Position numbers and translations under genes: made by a program. Under the pieces are notes generated by a model, which made no database searches, was not told where the DNA came from, and worked only from the letters and a program-made list of their open reading frames with translations. Shown one piece after another: positions 8,276 through 16,436 of a stretch of DNA of 64,000 nucleotides. This DNA comes from JAJDTT01 sp022827025 (GTDB lineage: Bacteria; Acidobacteriota; UBA6911; RPQK01; JAJDTT01), in assembly GCA_965203535.1 (NCBI GenBank), contig OZ241897.1:4650001-4714000 (forward strand), in the 5' to 3' direction. The number at the start of each line of letters is the position of its first letter. The stretch's first letter is position 1.

Positions 8276-9991
8276 ATGTACATTGAAGCCGTCCCCAACC
8301 GCAAATCTCCCCCCGCCATCCTTCTGCGCGAGTCCTATCGCCACCAGGGCAAGGTCAAAAAACGCACCCTCGCCAACCTCTCCAAATGGGACCCCGACCT
8401 GGTCGCCGGCCTGCGCATCCTGCTCAAGAAGGGCACCGCCGTCGCCAACCTCGAAGCCTCCCTCGACATCGTCCGCTCCCAACCCCACGGCCACATCGCC
8501 GCGCTGGTTGGCTCCCTGCGCAAGATCGGTCTGGATCGCTGCCTCGGCCCTTCCGGTCCCCAGCGCGATCTGGTCATCGCCCTGGTCGTGGCCCGTCTCG
8601 CCCATCCCCGCTCCAAGCTCGCCACCGCCCGTGCCTTGCAGGCCGCCACCCGCACCGATTCCCTCGCCGACGTCCTCGGCCTCCCCGACCTCAACGAAAA
8701 TCACCTCTACGACGCCCTCGACTGGTTGCTCAAGCGCCAGGACGCCGTTCAGAAGCGTTTGGCCCGGCGACACCTGAAAGAAGGCTCCTTGGTTTTGTAT
8801 GACCTGACCTCTTGCTACCTCGAGGGTCGTCGCTGCAAGTTGGCCAAGCGCGGGTACTCGCGCGACGGCAAGCGTGGAAAACTCCAGATCGAGTTCGGCC
8901 TCATCTGCAACCGGGACGGTTGTCCGGTGGCGGTGCAGGTCTTCGAAGGCAACACCTCCGATCCCGCTACCGTGGGACCGGTTCTGGAGACGTTGAGAGA
9001 CCGTTTCGGGCTCTCTCGCGTGGTCTTGGTGGGGGATCGCGGGATGCTCACCCAGGCCCGGATCCGCGAGGAAGTCCAGCCCTCGGGACTGGACTGGATC
9101 TCCGCTCTGAGGGCTCCGGCCATCCGCCAACTGGTGGAGTCCGGGTCGGTGCAAATGTCCTTGTTCGACGAGAGGGACCTGCTGGAGATCCGTTCGGACG
9201 CCTACCCGGACGAGCGCCTGATGGTCTGCCGCAATCCGTTGCTGGCTCGACAGCGGGCCGTCAAGCGACAAGATCTGCTCGCGAAGACCGAGGAGCTGCT
9301 GGAGCCCATCGCTGCCTCCACCTGCCGAGAGCGCCGCCCGTACCGGGGTCGGGACCGGATCGCGCTACGGGTCGGTAAAGTCCTCAACAAGTACAAGATG
9401 GCGAAGCACTTCGAACTCGACATCACGGACGAGTCCTTCGCCTATCGGAGAGATCTGGAATCGATCGCCGCCGAAGCGGCCTTGGACGGTCTGTACGTCG
9501 TGCGCACCAGCCTGCCGTCCGAGACGATGGACGCCGAGGCGACGGTGCGCGCCTACAAGGGGTTGAGTGTCGTCGAGCAGGCCTTCCGCAGTTACAAGAC
9601 CGTGGACCTGAAGGTCCGCCCCATCTATCACTGGACCAACGACCGGGTTCGCGCACATGTCTTCCTGTGCCTGCTCGCCTATTACGTCGAGTGGCACATG
9701 CGTCAGCGCCTCGCTCCCCTGCTGTTTGATGATCAGGACCCGAACGGCGCCCCGCGCCCCTCCGTGGTGGCGCCGGCGAAGGTGTCTCAGGCCGCCCGGA
9801 AGAAAGCCCAGTCCAAGCGCACGGCCGACGGCCTGCCCGTGCACAGCTTCCGCACCCTGCTGGAGGATCTGGCGACCATCGTGCGGAATCAGGTGGTGCC
9901 GAAGCTCCCCGGAGCCCGTCCCTTCACCATCGTGACCCGGCCCACGCCGTTACAACAGCAGGCGCTGGACCGACTTGGAGTTCGCCTATAG
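8276..9991 (+). CDS. IS1634-family transposase (DDE)
   Basis: A 571-residue transposase that would catalyse cut-and-paste movement of the surrounding element. DDE-type motifs are visible: LYDLTSCYLEG with Asp176, VGDRGM with Asp254, and VVEQAFRSYK with Glu434, each in the order and context of the IS1634/IS4 superfamily. The long spacing between the second Asp and the Glu matches the beta-strand insertion domain of this group. The protein is full length with no frameshift, so the element may be active. It is clearly homologous to, but well diverged from, the transposase near 58 kb. Shine-Dalgarno AGGAG and a strong promoter lie immediately upstream. Confidence 0.95.
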   Translation: MYIEAVPNRKSPPAILLRESYRHQGKVKKRTLANLSKWDPDLVAGLRILLKKGTAVANLEASLDIVRSQPHGHIAALVGSLRKIGLDRCLGPSGPQRDLVIALVVARLAHPRSKLATARALQAATRTDSLADVLGLPDLNENHLYDALDWLLKRQDAVQKRLARRHLKEGSLVLYDLTSCYLEGRRCKLAKRGYSRDGKRGKLQIEFGLICNRDGCPVAVQVFEGNTSDPATVGPVLETLRDRFGLSRVVLVGDRGMLTQARIREEVQPSGLDWISALRAPAIRQLVESGSVQMSLFDERDLLEIRSDAYPDERLMVCRNPLLARQRAVKRQDLLAKTEELLEPIAASTCRERRPYRGRDRIALRVGKVLNKYKMAKHFELDITDESFAYRRDLESIAAEAALDGLYVVRTSLPSETMDAEATVRAYKGLSVVEQAFRSYKTVDLKVRPIYHWTNDRVRAHVFLCLLAYYVEWHMRQRLAPLLFDDQDPNGAPRPSVVAPAKVSQAARKKAQSKRTADGLPVHSFRTLLEDLATIVRNQVVPKLPGARPFTIVTRPTPLQQQALDRLGVRL

Positions 9992-10139
9992 AAGGATGTA
10001 CCCAGTAGCGTAACTCTTACTCTTGACCTATCTATATTATAATCAACGAGTTACATCTTTTCCTTACTGGAAGTTCAGCTTAACGGGCACGCACGGATCT
10101 GCGCGGGGGGCGCTGGGCAACCGGCGTCCCTACCGCGAC

Positions 10140-10663
10140 TTCAGTCCCCCCGAGGGAGTGGGGGTAGGAAAACCCCCACTCCTTCTTTTTCTCGCAGGAT
10201 TTCGCCGGACCGGGGCCGGTGGGGGAGCTCCGAAGAAAAGCCCCAAGACGTCCAGTCGCCGAGCTTCGAGCACACCCAACGCTCGAAAGAGGGCGCCAAG
10301 AATGACGCCCCTCCAAACGAGCACCGGCGTCCTTCCGGGCGCCGACTGGGAAGGGCGTCCGGAGCGGCGTGTTCCACACGCCGACCGGGAACGGCGTGTT
10401 TCACGCGCCGACTCTTAAGACCACCGACAACCGGGAAACCATCTCTCCCGTGCAGTCGTAATTACTATAGAAAGTAAAACGTTTTCGATCGATAGCAAAA
10501 ACCGCTCTTTTTTCCTTGCCGGAAATGCAACGATGCAGGGACATGGCCTCGGAAAAAGGTCAGTCCCGTTCGCTATGAGTTCTTTCCGTGGCAGCCGGGT
10601 GACCGGGTTCTCCGATCAGTTGCTCTCAAATGCCCGGTCGCTCCCGTGAACCGAGGTGCGGCG
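10140..10663. repeat. Right half of the interrupted hairpin repeat and gene-free region
   Basis: 10140-10230 is the right half of the long repeat (AGTCCCCCC arm, GGGGGTAGGAAAACCCCC hairpin, TCTCGCAGGATTTCGCCGG segment). About 10320-10415 holds GGCGTGTTCCACACGCCG-type and GGCGTGTTTCACGCGCC hairpins. About 10445-10500 is AT-rich (ACTATAGAAAGTAAAACG) and may contain the promoter of the following oxidoreductase, but no convincing -35/-10 pair could be fixed. No gene is seen. Confidence 0.6.
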
Positions 10664-12022
10664 ATGCCGAGAAGGATTGCCATTGTCGGCGGCGGAGTCT
10701 CGGGACTCGGGGCGGCCTGGGCGCTGCACCAACACCCCGATCGCTTCGATTTCCGACTCTTCGAAGCGCAGGCCTCCATCGGCGGCAATGCCGTCACGGC
10801 CGACATGCCGCAAGACGACGGCACGACGATCCCGTTCGATATTTCCGTCACCGCGTGCATTCCCACCGTATACCACCACATTTGTCTCTTCATGCAGCAA
10901 CACGGTATCGACCTCGTCGATACCAGGTTCAGCTACAGCGTGAAGTATCGGGGCGAAATCTACGCGCACGACTTCGACTCCGGCATCCGGAGGGAGTTGG
11001 GTCCGGAGATCAAAAAGTTCCAGAGACTCCTGAGGCGTCTTCAGTGGTTCGGCCGGCTCAACCAATCCACGTCCCGGCTGGCCAATGCTCTCAATCTGTT
11101 CAACTACATCAGCATGGGTTCGATTCTCAACCTGGGCCGGTTCTCCGGAGGTTTCCGGTACAAGATCCTGAAGCCCATGTTCGTCAATTTCCTGATGGCC
11201 ACGAACGTGTTCGATATGCCGGTGTCCCTGTTTTGCCGGTACTTGGAATTCTTTGACATCGAATCCGCCACGCCGATGCAGACCTGGGACCGGGGCACAC
11301 GGCGTATCTACGAAAAACTGTCGGCTGAATTTCGGGACAAGATCTACCTTGCCCGTCCGGTTCGCAAAGTGTACCGGCGTCCATCTGAAGTCGTCGTCGA
11401 GGACGAGAACGGAAGTACTGAAACATTTGATGATGTGGTCTTCGCGTGCAATGCGAATCAGACGTTGATGCTCCTGGACGAACCGACCTTCCTGGAGAGC
11501 TGCCTTCTCTCGTCGATTCGTTACGAGAGTGAGCTGCACAACCATACGGTCGTCCACTCGGACGCCTCCGTCCTTCCGGACAGTGAGGTCAAGCCACTCG
11601 CCACCCGGAGCAACCACATCGAGCAGTACGGCGCCAGGCCCGACAACTACGAAATCACCTACATCATGCACAATCAGCAGCCTTGGGCGAACCGGTCGGA
11701 CCGGCCCTGCCTGGTGACCTACAATCCGATCAGCCGTATCGACGAGAACAAGATCCTCAAGAAGTGGTGGTTCCAGCACATCGTGCACGATGTGTCTCAC
11801 GTGGCCTTGTTGATCCATCTGTTCCGGTTTGTTCAGGGCAAGAGGCGTACCTGGCACTGCGGTGCCCACACCCTCATCAACAGCCAGGAGACCTGTTTCG
11901 TATCCGGCCTGGCTACGGCGAGACAGATGGGAGCGGACTACCCATTTCAGGACGACGAGGCCAGGAAGTGGTTCAACTTCTACGGCCGGACCATGTACGG
12001 CTGGCGCTTCCGGAGGGCGTGA
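10664..12022 (+). CDS. FAD-dependent oxidoreductase, COG2907-like (amine-oxidase fold)
   Basis: A 452-residue flavoprotein. The N-terminus carries the dinucleotide-binding signature IVGGGVSGLGAAWAL followed by an acidic residue closing the beta-alpha-beta unit (LFEAQASIGG). The C-terminal segment (GAHTLINSQETCFVSGLATA) resembles the closing FAD-contact region of amine-oxidase-type proteins. The overall pattern, including a conserved region beginning PFDISVTACIPTVYHH, resembles predicted NAD/FAD-binding proteins of COG2907, which in other bacteria often neighbour fatty-acid-modifying genes. No such neighbour is present here, so the substrate is unknown. The ATG at 10664 with GAGGTG 5 bases upstream was preferred over an in-frame GTG at 10646. 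Confidence 0.8.
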   Translation: MPRRIAIVGGGVSGLGAAWALHQHPDRFDFRLFEAQASIGGNAVTADMPQDDGTTIPFDISVTACIPTVYHHICLFMQQHGIDLVDTRFSYSVKYRGEIYAHDFDSGIRRELGPEIKKFQRLLRRLQWFGRLNQSTSRLANALNLFNYISMGSILNLGRFSGGFRYKILKPMFVNFLMATNVFDMPVSLFCRYLEFFDIESATPMQTWDRGTRRIYEKLSAEFRDKIYLARPVRKVYRRPSEVVVEDENGSTETFDDVVFACNANQTLMLLDEPTFLESCLLSSIRYESELHNHTVVHSDASVLPDSEVKPLATRSNHIEQYGARPDNYEITYIMHNQQPWANRSDRPCLVTYNPISRIDENKILKKWWFQHIVHDVSHVALLIHLFRFVQGKRRTWHCGAHTLINSQETCFVSGLATARQMGADYPFQDDEARKWFNFYGRTMYGWRFRRA

Positions 12023-12027
12023 GCGGA

Positions 12028-12066
12028 GCGGCGGCTTCCAGCCGCCGATGCTTCTGATCGCGGGTG
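12028..12066. repeat. Short hairpin repeat, GGCGG-TTCCA-CCGCC type
   Basis: A CGGCGGCTTCCAGCCGCCG hairpin (12029-12047) is followed by a conserved tail of the form TT-TGA-CGCGGG-GG. Two more copies with the same hairpin core and tail occur at about 13771-13810 and 14598-14638. It lies 6 bases after a stop codon but lacks a T-tract, so it is not a typical intrinsic terminator. Confidence 0.7.
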
Positions 12067-12203
12067 GCCAGACAGATTAGCGAGTAGAAGGGGACAGCCA
12101 AGTTCTCCTGTGCGGCGGGACAGGCACGGAGAAGCGGAGAAGGGAACCGCCACGTTCTCGTTCACCTGTTTCCTGCGCCCACCGACCTTGGACAAATGAA
12201 GGC

Positions 12204-12244
12204 TTGACAGTCCAATCCTCATTGATTAAGTTTGTAGTACAAAC
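12204..12244 (+). promoter_or_regulatory. Promoter with overlapping palindromic operator candidate
   Basis: TTGACA (12204-12209) is a consensus -35 element; a weak -10 would fall near 12226-12232. Overlapping that -10 position is the perfect palindrome GTTTGTA-G-TACAAAC (12230-12244). It lies about 45 bases upstream of a membrane-protein gene that is translationally coupled to a winged-helix regulator. An autoregulatory operator is therefore the simplest reading, though binding is inferred. Confidence 0.6.
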
Positions 12245-12288
12245 TGGTTTGTGGAATTAGAAGAAGGCCGGATGGAAAGGACGCCACC

Positions 12289-13032
12289 ATGAAAACCAAG
12301 GACCCCGACGAACAGTTTCCCAGCAAGTCGATCAAAGAGATTCCCAAGTGGACCCGTCGCTATGTTCGGAATCGGACCGTTCCACTTCTGCTCATCATGT
12401 TCCTGTACCTGGTCTGGATGTACTTGGCCGGCACCGGGTCGAAGCTTGCGAGATTGGCGTACAGGGCAGGGAACATGACCGAATTCTATTTTGCGATGAC
12501 AATTGTTGTCGCCATGGTTGCTGTTCTCATCTACGCCGTAGTGCAAGGGTCGCGGTGGCGTGGCGGATGGTATGAGAAGCTTACGAAAAGAATCTACAAA
12601 GAGAGGGGCGATGTGGTGCTTCCCGCCTCCGCAAAGCAGAAGAATCCCAATTGGCGCCGACAGTTGCTTCCCGGTGTCTTCATGCTGGGAGTGCCGATCT
12701 CCGTCGTGCTGACACGTTTGGGTTACCTTCCGAACGAGTATGTACAACCGGTATCGGCTCTCTATGGCGTACCTTTTCTGATCGCGACCTTCATTACGAT
12801 GCGCCCAATGCTGGGTCCGATTTACCTGCTGTGGCCGACTCTCTACGGCATTCACGCCATCCTGGTGGTGGCGGGAGCCCCGATTCAATTCGAAGGACAA
12901 TGGGCGTCTCTGAACCTGCTGATACCGACGATTGGATACGGGATGCTGACCGGGTTGGTGGGATTCCTTTTCGGCCAGTATTCTCTGAAGCGGTTGCGGG
13001 ATATCGCATCCGGAGGAGAATCGAAACCATGA
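12289..13032 (+). CDS. Polytopic membrane protein, unknown function
   Basis: A 247-residue protein that I do not recognise as a named family. About six hydrophobic segments are visible, near residues 31-48, 66-86, 127-145, 152-171, 174-195 and 208-230, with a charged cytoplasmic-looking stretch between the second and third. The stop codon overlaps the start of the next gene in an ATGA arrangement, which implies translational coupling with the regulator. Gene order (palindromic operator, membrane protein, small winged-helix repressor) resembles self-regulated membrane stress or efflux modules. Transport is not demonstrated. Confidence 0.75.
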   Translation: MKTKDPDEQFPSKSIKEIPKWTRRYVRNRTVPLLLIMFLYLVWMYLAGTGSKLARLAYRAGNMTEFYFAMTIVVAMVAVLIYAVVQGSRWRGGWYEKLTKRIYKERGDVVLPASAKQKNPNWRRQLLPGVFMLGVPISVVLTRLGYLPNEYVQPVSALYGVPFLIATFITMRPMLGPIYLLWPTLYGIHAILVVAGAPIQFEGQWASLNLLIPTIGYGMLTGLVGFLFGQYSLKRLRDIASGGESKP

Positions 13033-13331
13033 CGAGCGGGCTCGACCGGGTTGTTCACGAACCGGCCCGGCTCCGCATCCTGATGCTGCTGTCCGCGGTC
13101 GACGAGGCCGATTTCAAGTTCTTGCAATCGACTCTGGGCCTGACCAACGGCAACCTGTCGTCTCACATGAATCGTTTGGAACAGGCTGGTTACGTGAAGA
13201 TTCTGAAGGGGTTCGTCGGAAAGGTCACCCAGACGCGGTACCACTTGACCGAGGAAGGAAAACGGGCTCTCTCTGCCTACTGGAAGCATATTGACGAGAT
13301 TCGATCACTCTCCCCTCACGTGAGTGGATAG
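13029..13331 (+). CDS. Small winged-helix transcriptional regulator (HTH_34/MarR-like)
   Basis: A 100-residue DNA-binding protein made almost entirely of one winged-helix domain. It shows HEPARLRILMLL at the start, a recognition-helix region LTNGNLSSHMNRLEQAGYV, and a wing with TRYHLTEEGKRAL. This layout is that of the PF13601-type winged-helix proteins. Its ATG overlaps the stop of the upstream membrane-protein gene by 4 bases, which decides the start: a longer open frame upstream only reads through that gene in the wrong frame. A role as repressor of its own operon through the GTTTGTA/TACAAAC palindrome is inferred. Confidence 0.85.
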   Translation: MTSGLDRVVHEPARLRILMLLSAVDEADFKFLQSTLGLTNGNLSSHMNRLEQAGYVKILKGFVGKVTQTRYHLTEEGKRALSAYWKHIDEIRSLSPHVSG

Positions 13332-13455
13332 CCGGGATTCGGCCAGAAGCAATCCCTCTGCATCACTGAATACAGTAGAAGATCAACGGCGTTGCGGACC
13401 AGGATGGAATCTCCGCGCCGTTTCCCAGGACCGGAGGAAACTTGCGAATAGGGAC

Positions 13456-13698
13456 ATGATCTGGAACCTGATTCTCCTTGGAGCCTTCCTTTACCTGGCC
13501 GTCGTCATCCGGGGCCAGGTCCGGCACCAGAAACAGATGGAGTTGGGCTTGGGGGTCAGAATCACCAGCTTGGAGACGCAGGTCGGAGACCTGCAGGATC
13601 GCGTCAACCGGATCGAGGATACGTCGTCCGTGTCGAAGGAGTCCTTCGGAAGATCCGTTCCGGATGTCCCTGCAATGCCCGAAGACGTCGTATCATAG
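13456..13698 (+). CDS. Small membrane-anchored coiled-coil protein
   Basis: An 80-residue protein with one N-terminal transmembrane helix (WNLILLGAFLYLAVVIRG) followed by a short charged coiled coil (residues ~28-58) with heptad-like Leu/Val spacing. The shape recalls PspB-like small membrane proteins, but I do not claim homology. The only good ATG is at 13456; a GGAGGAAA sequence lies 17 bases upstream, which is rather far. It follows the regulator gene on the same strand after about 125 bases. Confidence 0.5.
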   Translation: MIWNLILLGAFLYLAVVIRGQVRHQKQMELGLGVRITSLETQVGDLQDRVNRIEDTSSVSKESFGRSVPDVPAMPEDVVS

Positions 13699-14078
13699 CC
13701 GGCTGCGATCCAAGACCTCGTTGCCGACCTTAGCGTGAGGCGTGGGGCCACTGGTCGCACCGGCCTGGAAGCGGCGGTTTCCAACCGCCGGCTCTTACGA
13801 CCACGGGCGGCCAGAGAGTCTCCCCACTCAGGTCGCAATTAAGGAGGTCCCGCACCGGCCCCGGTCCGGCGAAATCCTGCGAGAAAAGGAGTGGGGGTTT
13901 TCCTACCCCCACTCCCACGGGGGGACTAAAAGTCCCCCCTCCGGGGGGGCATGTTTGCTCAGAAAGAAGACGGGGCTCAGTGTGGCCCTGGGTTCGGTGT
14001 TGGTTCTGCCGGCCATTTCCGCAGTGGGGTGTGCCTCTTGCCTTCTCCCAGCGGAGCGCGGATTGTCCCTCACGACGT
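13699..14078. repeat. Gene-poor region with two hairpin-repeat copies
   Basis: 13771-13810 is a second copy of the GGCGGTTTCCAACCGCC hairpin with its tail. About 13847-13950 is a partial, reverse-oriented copy of the long repeat (TCCTGCGAGAAA, GGGGGTTTTCCTACCCCC, GGGGGACT...AGTCCCCC). 13960-14085 contains a short frame with a lipoprotein-like hydrophobic stretch that lacks a credible start, so it is not called as a gene. Confidence 0.6.
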
Positions 14079-14309
14079 TCAACTGAAGAAGGCCAACTTT
14101 CCTAAAAGGGCTAGAGCCGCATAAGCGGACCACTCCAGACGAGCTACCCGCTTGTCCAACCCTGCCAGGTTCGCTTTCACGTCATCGACGTCGGCTCGGG
14201 TGGCGAGCTGTTCCGGGATCGGAACGGCCGCCGCCGCCGCCTTAGCCTTGTCGTCAGGTGCGCCAGCGGCGAGGAGTGCGTCGTAGAGTTCGCTTACGAT
14301 GTAGCTCAT
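14079..14309 (-). CDS. Small protein with C-terminal membrane helix, DUF1640-like
   Basis: A 76-residue protein with an N-terminal helical segment (YDALLAAGAPDDKAKAAAAA), a LATRADVDDVKANLAGLDKRVARLE coiled coil and one C-terminal membrane helix. This pattern of an Ala-rich region, a LATKADL-type coiled coil and a terminal helix is typical of small DUF1640/CCDC90-like bacterial proteins, often found near mobile or toxin loci. GGAG at 7-base spacing precedes the ATG. Its function is unknown. It stands alone between repeat regions. Confidence 0.6.
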   Translation of the reverse strand: MSYIVSELYDALLAAGAPDDKAKAAAAAVPIPEQLATRADVDDVKANLAGLDKRVARLEWSAYAALALLGKLAFFS

Positions 14310-14653
14310 ATTCAGGCTCCAAAAATTGGAGAATCACGGTGGACCGCGCGAGTCACCGCTTCCGACCTCGCGTTCAAGCTCCATTATACGGACTCCGATC
14401 AATTGCCCAAGGTTAGAGACCGCGTGACGACGTTAGCGAACACGCCGTCTTACAGCGCCGGTGTACAGGGGATGGCGCATTGACGCTACGCCGTTTCGCG
14501 AGTTCGTTTCTTCAACCGTGAAGGTGCGCCTGTGTGGGCGAGAGCGTGGCCGAAGCCGGCCACCAATCCCTTGCAGTCGTTTTGAGTGAATATGGGAGCG
14601 GCGGTTTCCAACCGCCGATTCTTACGAGCGCGGGCGGTCCGAATGCCTCCGAC
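14310..14653. other. Intergenic region, no gene seen
   Basis: Contains the third copy of the GGCGGTTTCCAACCGCC hairpin with its TTCTTACGAGCGCGGGCGG tail (14598-14638). The remainder is not recognisably coding on either strand and shows no RNA gene I can identify. Confidence 0.55.
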
Positions 14654-16336
14654 TCAGGCCGTACCGCCCTTCCGTCGAAACCGGAACAACACGGCCAGCA
14701 GAACGAAGCCCGCGGCCGCAACCAGCCCGGGAACACCGATCCGCGACCAGATGCTGTAGGCGCAGCCGAACGTGGCGAACCCGGTGGCCAAGGCCATCAT
14801 CAGGTTCCACACCACTCGTTTGCCGCCCCGGGGCAGGTTCTCCCCCAGCAGCTTCCGCTGGTTCATGAGCAGGAAGAAGGAGATGTACGCAATGGGCAGC
14901 AGCGCCATCCCGAAGACCGACGTCGGCACGGCCAGCCAGAACTGGGCGTCCTTCCAGAAGAAGGGCCCCAGCACCCCCACCACCGCGGCCAGGGAGCCCA
15001 GCCGATAGGCTCGGCCCTTGGGCTCCAGTCCCAGCATCTCGCAGACCACGAACCCCGAGATCAGCATGAGGATGGCGATGCTGGAGAGGGCCATCCCCAC
15101 CACGCCGATGCCGAACACCACCCGGGCGAACAGGCTCCCGGTGAGCGGCTCCAGGGACTCCGCCAGGTTGAAGGCGTCCCGCTTTACCAGCATGGCGGCC
15201 AATTCCTTGTCGGCCTGCGGCAGCTGCTCCGCGGCCCGGCTTCTCTCTTCTGAAGACAACTCCGGATGCGTGGCTGCGACCCGCTCTCTCAGCAAGCCCT
15301 GGTAACCGGCCACCAGTTTGGCAGGCGGCGCCGCCCCCTCCGCCTCCGTGACCAGGCCGGCCGCGGGACGCGTGTGAAACTGGCTCGCGGAGGCGATGAC
15401 CACGCAGCTCGTGGCCAGCAGGAAGGGGATGAGCATCCCGGTGGAAAGGTCGAAGATGGCCAGGCCCCGGAACTCCCGGTTCCAGCCGCGCGAGAGGAGG
15501 GAATAGCCCAGCAGGAAGGTCATGTTGATTCCCACTGCCGTGGCGCTGGCGCTGATCATGACGTCGCGCTGCATCCCCAGGATCTTGCCGCTCCAGAACT
15601 CCCGCGAGGCCTCGCCGACCGCGTCCAGGAAGGGGGTGTAGGTGGCGGCCGGGTGCATCAGAACGCTCAGGTCGGGGACGAATCCGGAGAGGACCGCTCC
15701 CCAGTTCAGGGCTCCCGGCGAAAGGGTCATCTTCACGACGACGCCGAAGAAGCAGAGGACGATCAGAGCCACCACCACCTTCAGGGTGCCCTCGTACAGC
15801 TTCACCCCCCAGCCGCCCTTGCCGTAGAGCCAGGTGATGGAGATGGTGACCGCCAGGATGACGCCGCAGATGATCACTTTGCCGCCGAGGTCCCCGGTGA
15901 GGCCTTCGGCTCCCAGCACGCCCGGCAGCAGGTTCTGCTGCACCGCGCTGGTGGCCAGGCTGTACTGGGGCAGGGACCAGACCATGTTGGCCATGAGGCT
16001 GGCGATGGCCCAGGCCCATCCCAGGAGGGGACTCACGTGCCGGTTGATGGCCTGAAAGGGCCGCTCTCCGGTGGAGAGGGTGACGTAGCTGATGGCGCTG
16101 AGCATGACGATGCCCAGGATCATGGCCAACGGCTGGAGCCAGAGGAGGGCGAACCCCGAGAGGGTCCCCAGGTAGAGGCCGCTGGCCAGCGAACCGCCTC
16201 CCAGGGTCAGGGCGCTCTGGAGCCAGCCCGGACCCGAGAGCCGGACGTAGGTCTTCAGCAGGGGGCCCCGCCCTTGGGCACGGGCCTCCCGCAGCATCCG
16301 GCGGTCGCCTTGGACATCCGAAATTTTCTCGGGCAT
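14654..16336 (-). CDS. Nramp-family divalent metal transporter-like membrane protein
   Basis: A 560-residue polytopic inner-membrane protein of the Nramp-like superfamily. The N-terminal region (GPGWLQSALTLGGGSLASGLYLG) corresponds to the unwound TM1 region of Nramp proteins, and about 11-12 hydrophobic helices follow. A long hydrophilic insertion, about residues 330-400, lies between predicted helices. The canonical DPGN metal motif is not evident, so the ion may differ or transport may be of another type. The ATG at 16336 was chosen; an in-frame GTG at 16369 with GGGAGG nearby is an alternative. It is divergent from the DUF6807 gene, leaving about 100 bases for both promoters. Confidence 0.75.
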   Translation of the reverse strand: MPEKISDVQGDRRMLREARAQGRGPLLKTYVRLSGPGWLQSALTLGGGSLASGLYLGTLSGFALLWLQPLAMILGIVMLSAISYVTLSTGERPFQAINRHVSPLLGWAWAIASLMANMVWSLPQYSLATSAVQQNLLPGVLGAEGLTGDLGGKVIICGVILAVTISITWLYGKGGWGVKLYEGTLKVVVALIVLCFFGVVVKMTLSPGALNWGAVLSGFVPDLSVLMHPAATYTPFLDAVGEASREFWSGKILGMQRDVMISASATAVGINMTFLLGYSLLSRGWNREFRGLAIFDLSTGMLIPFLLATSCVVIASASQFHTRPAAGLVTEAEGAAPPAKLVAGYQGLLRERVAATHPELSSEERSRAAEQLPQADKELAAMLVKRDAFNLAESLEPLTGSLFARVVFGIGVVGMALSSIAILMLISGFVVCEMLGLEPKGRAYRLGSLAAVVGVLGPFFWKDAQFWLAVPTSVFGMALLPIAYISFFLLMNQRKLLGENLPRGGKRVVWNLMMALATGFATFGCAYSIWSRIGVPGLVAAAGFVLLAVLFRFRRKGGTA

Positions 16337-16436
16337 GATTGCGTCCCGGTCGGTTGGACCCTCCCGCACGACGTTGACGGGTCATTCTGGCCGGGACGTC
16401 CCCCGATTGCAAATCCAGCGGCGGCAGGCGGTTCTG

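Larger units (their letters stand above)
8117..10078 (+). mobile_element. IS1634-family insertion sequence, complete, with 6-bp target duplication
   Basis: A 1962-bp element bounded by perfect 12-bp terminal inverted repeats, CTGAACTTCCAG (8117-8128) and CTGGAAGTTCAG (10067-10078). It is flanked by the direct repeat CTTAAC (8111-8116 and 10079-10084), the target duplication. It encodes one DDE transposase. Length, ends and 6-bp duplication fit the IS1634 family of the IS4 group. It interrupts domain V of a group II intron, and removing the element plus one CTTAAC restores a continuous domain V. Its non-coding ends are visibly AT-richer than the surrounding genome, consistent with transfer. 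Confidence 0.93.
7527..10139 (+). mobile_element. Degenerate group II intron, split by an IS element
   Basis: The segment begins GTGCG, the 5' consensus of group II introns, and ends with a domain VI-like hairpin whose bulged A (10132) lies 7 bases before a terminal AC. Domain V is recognisable as GAGCCGTGTGCC (from 8100) completed by GGGCACGCACGGATC (10085-10099), with the AGC triad present. Removing the IS and one copy of its target duplication leaves about 645 bases, the size of a bare ribozyme. The reverse-transcriptase ORF is gone except for a short leader near 7921-8042 whose translation (AESVERRDGTKGN) resembles the N-terminus of intron-encoded proteins. The intron sits in the loop of a hairpin repeat. 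With domain V interrupted it should not splice. The subclass is not assigned. Confidence 0.85.

Noticed and set aside
12029..12047. GC-rich hairpin after the FAD oxidoreductase as an intrinsic terminator
   Set aside because: No T-tract follows, and the same hairpin with a conserved tail recurs elsewhere, so it was called a repeat instead.
13742..14086. Short plus-strand frame ending in a lipoprotein-like stretch (VLVLPAISAVGC)
   Set aside because: Its upstream part is translated hairpin repeat, no start codon or Shine-Dalgarno lies near the hydrophobic segment, and the tail is only about 20 residues. It may be a gene remnant.
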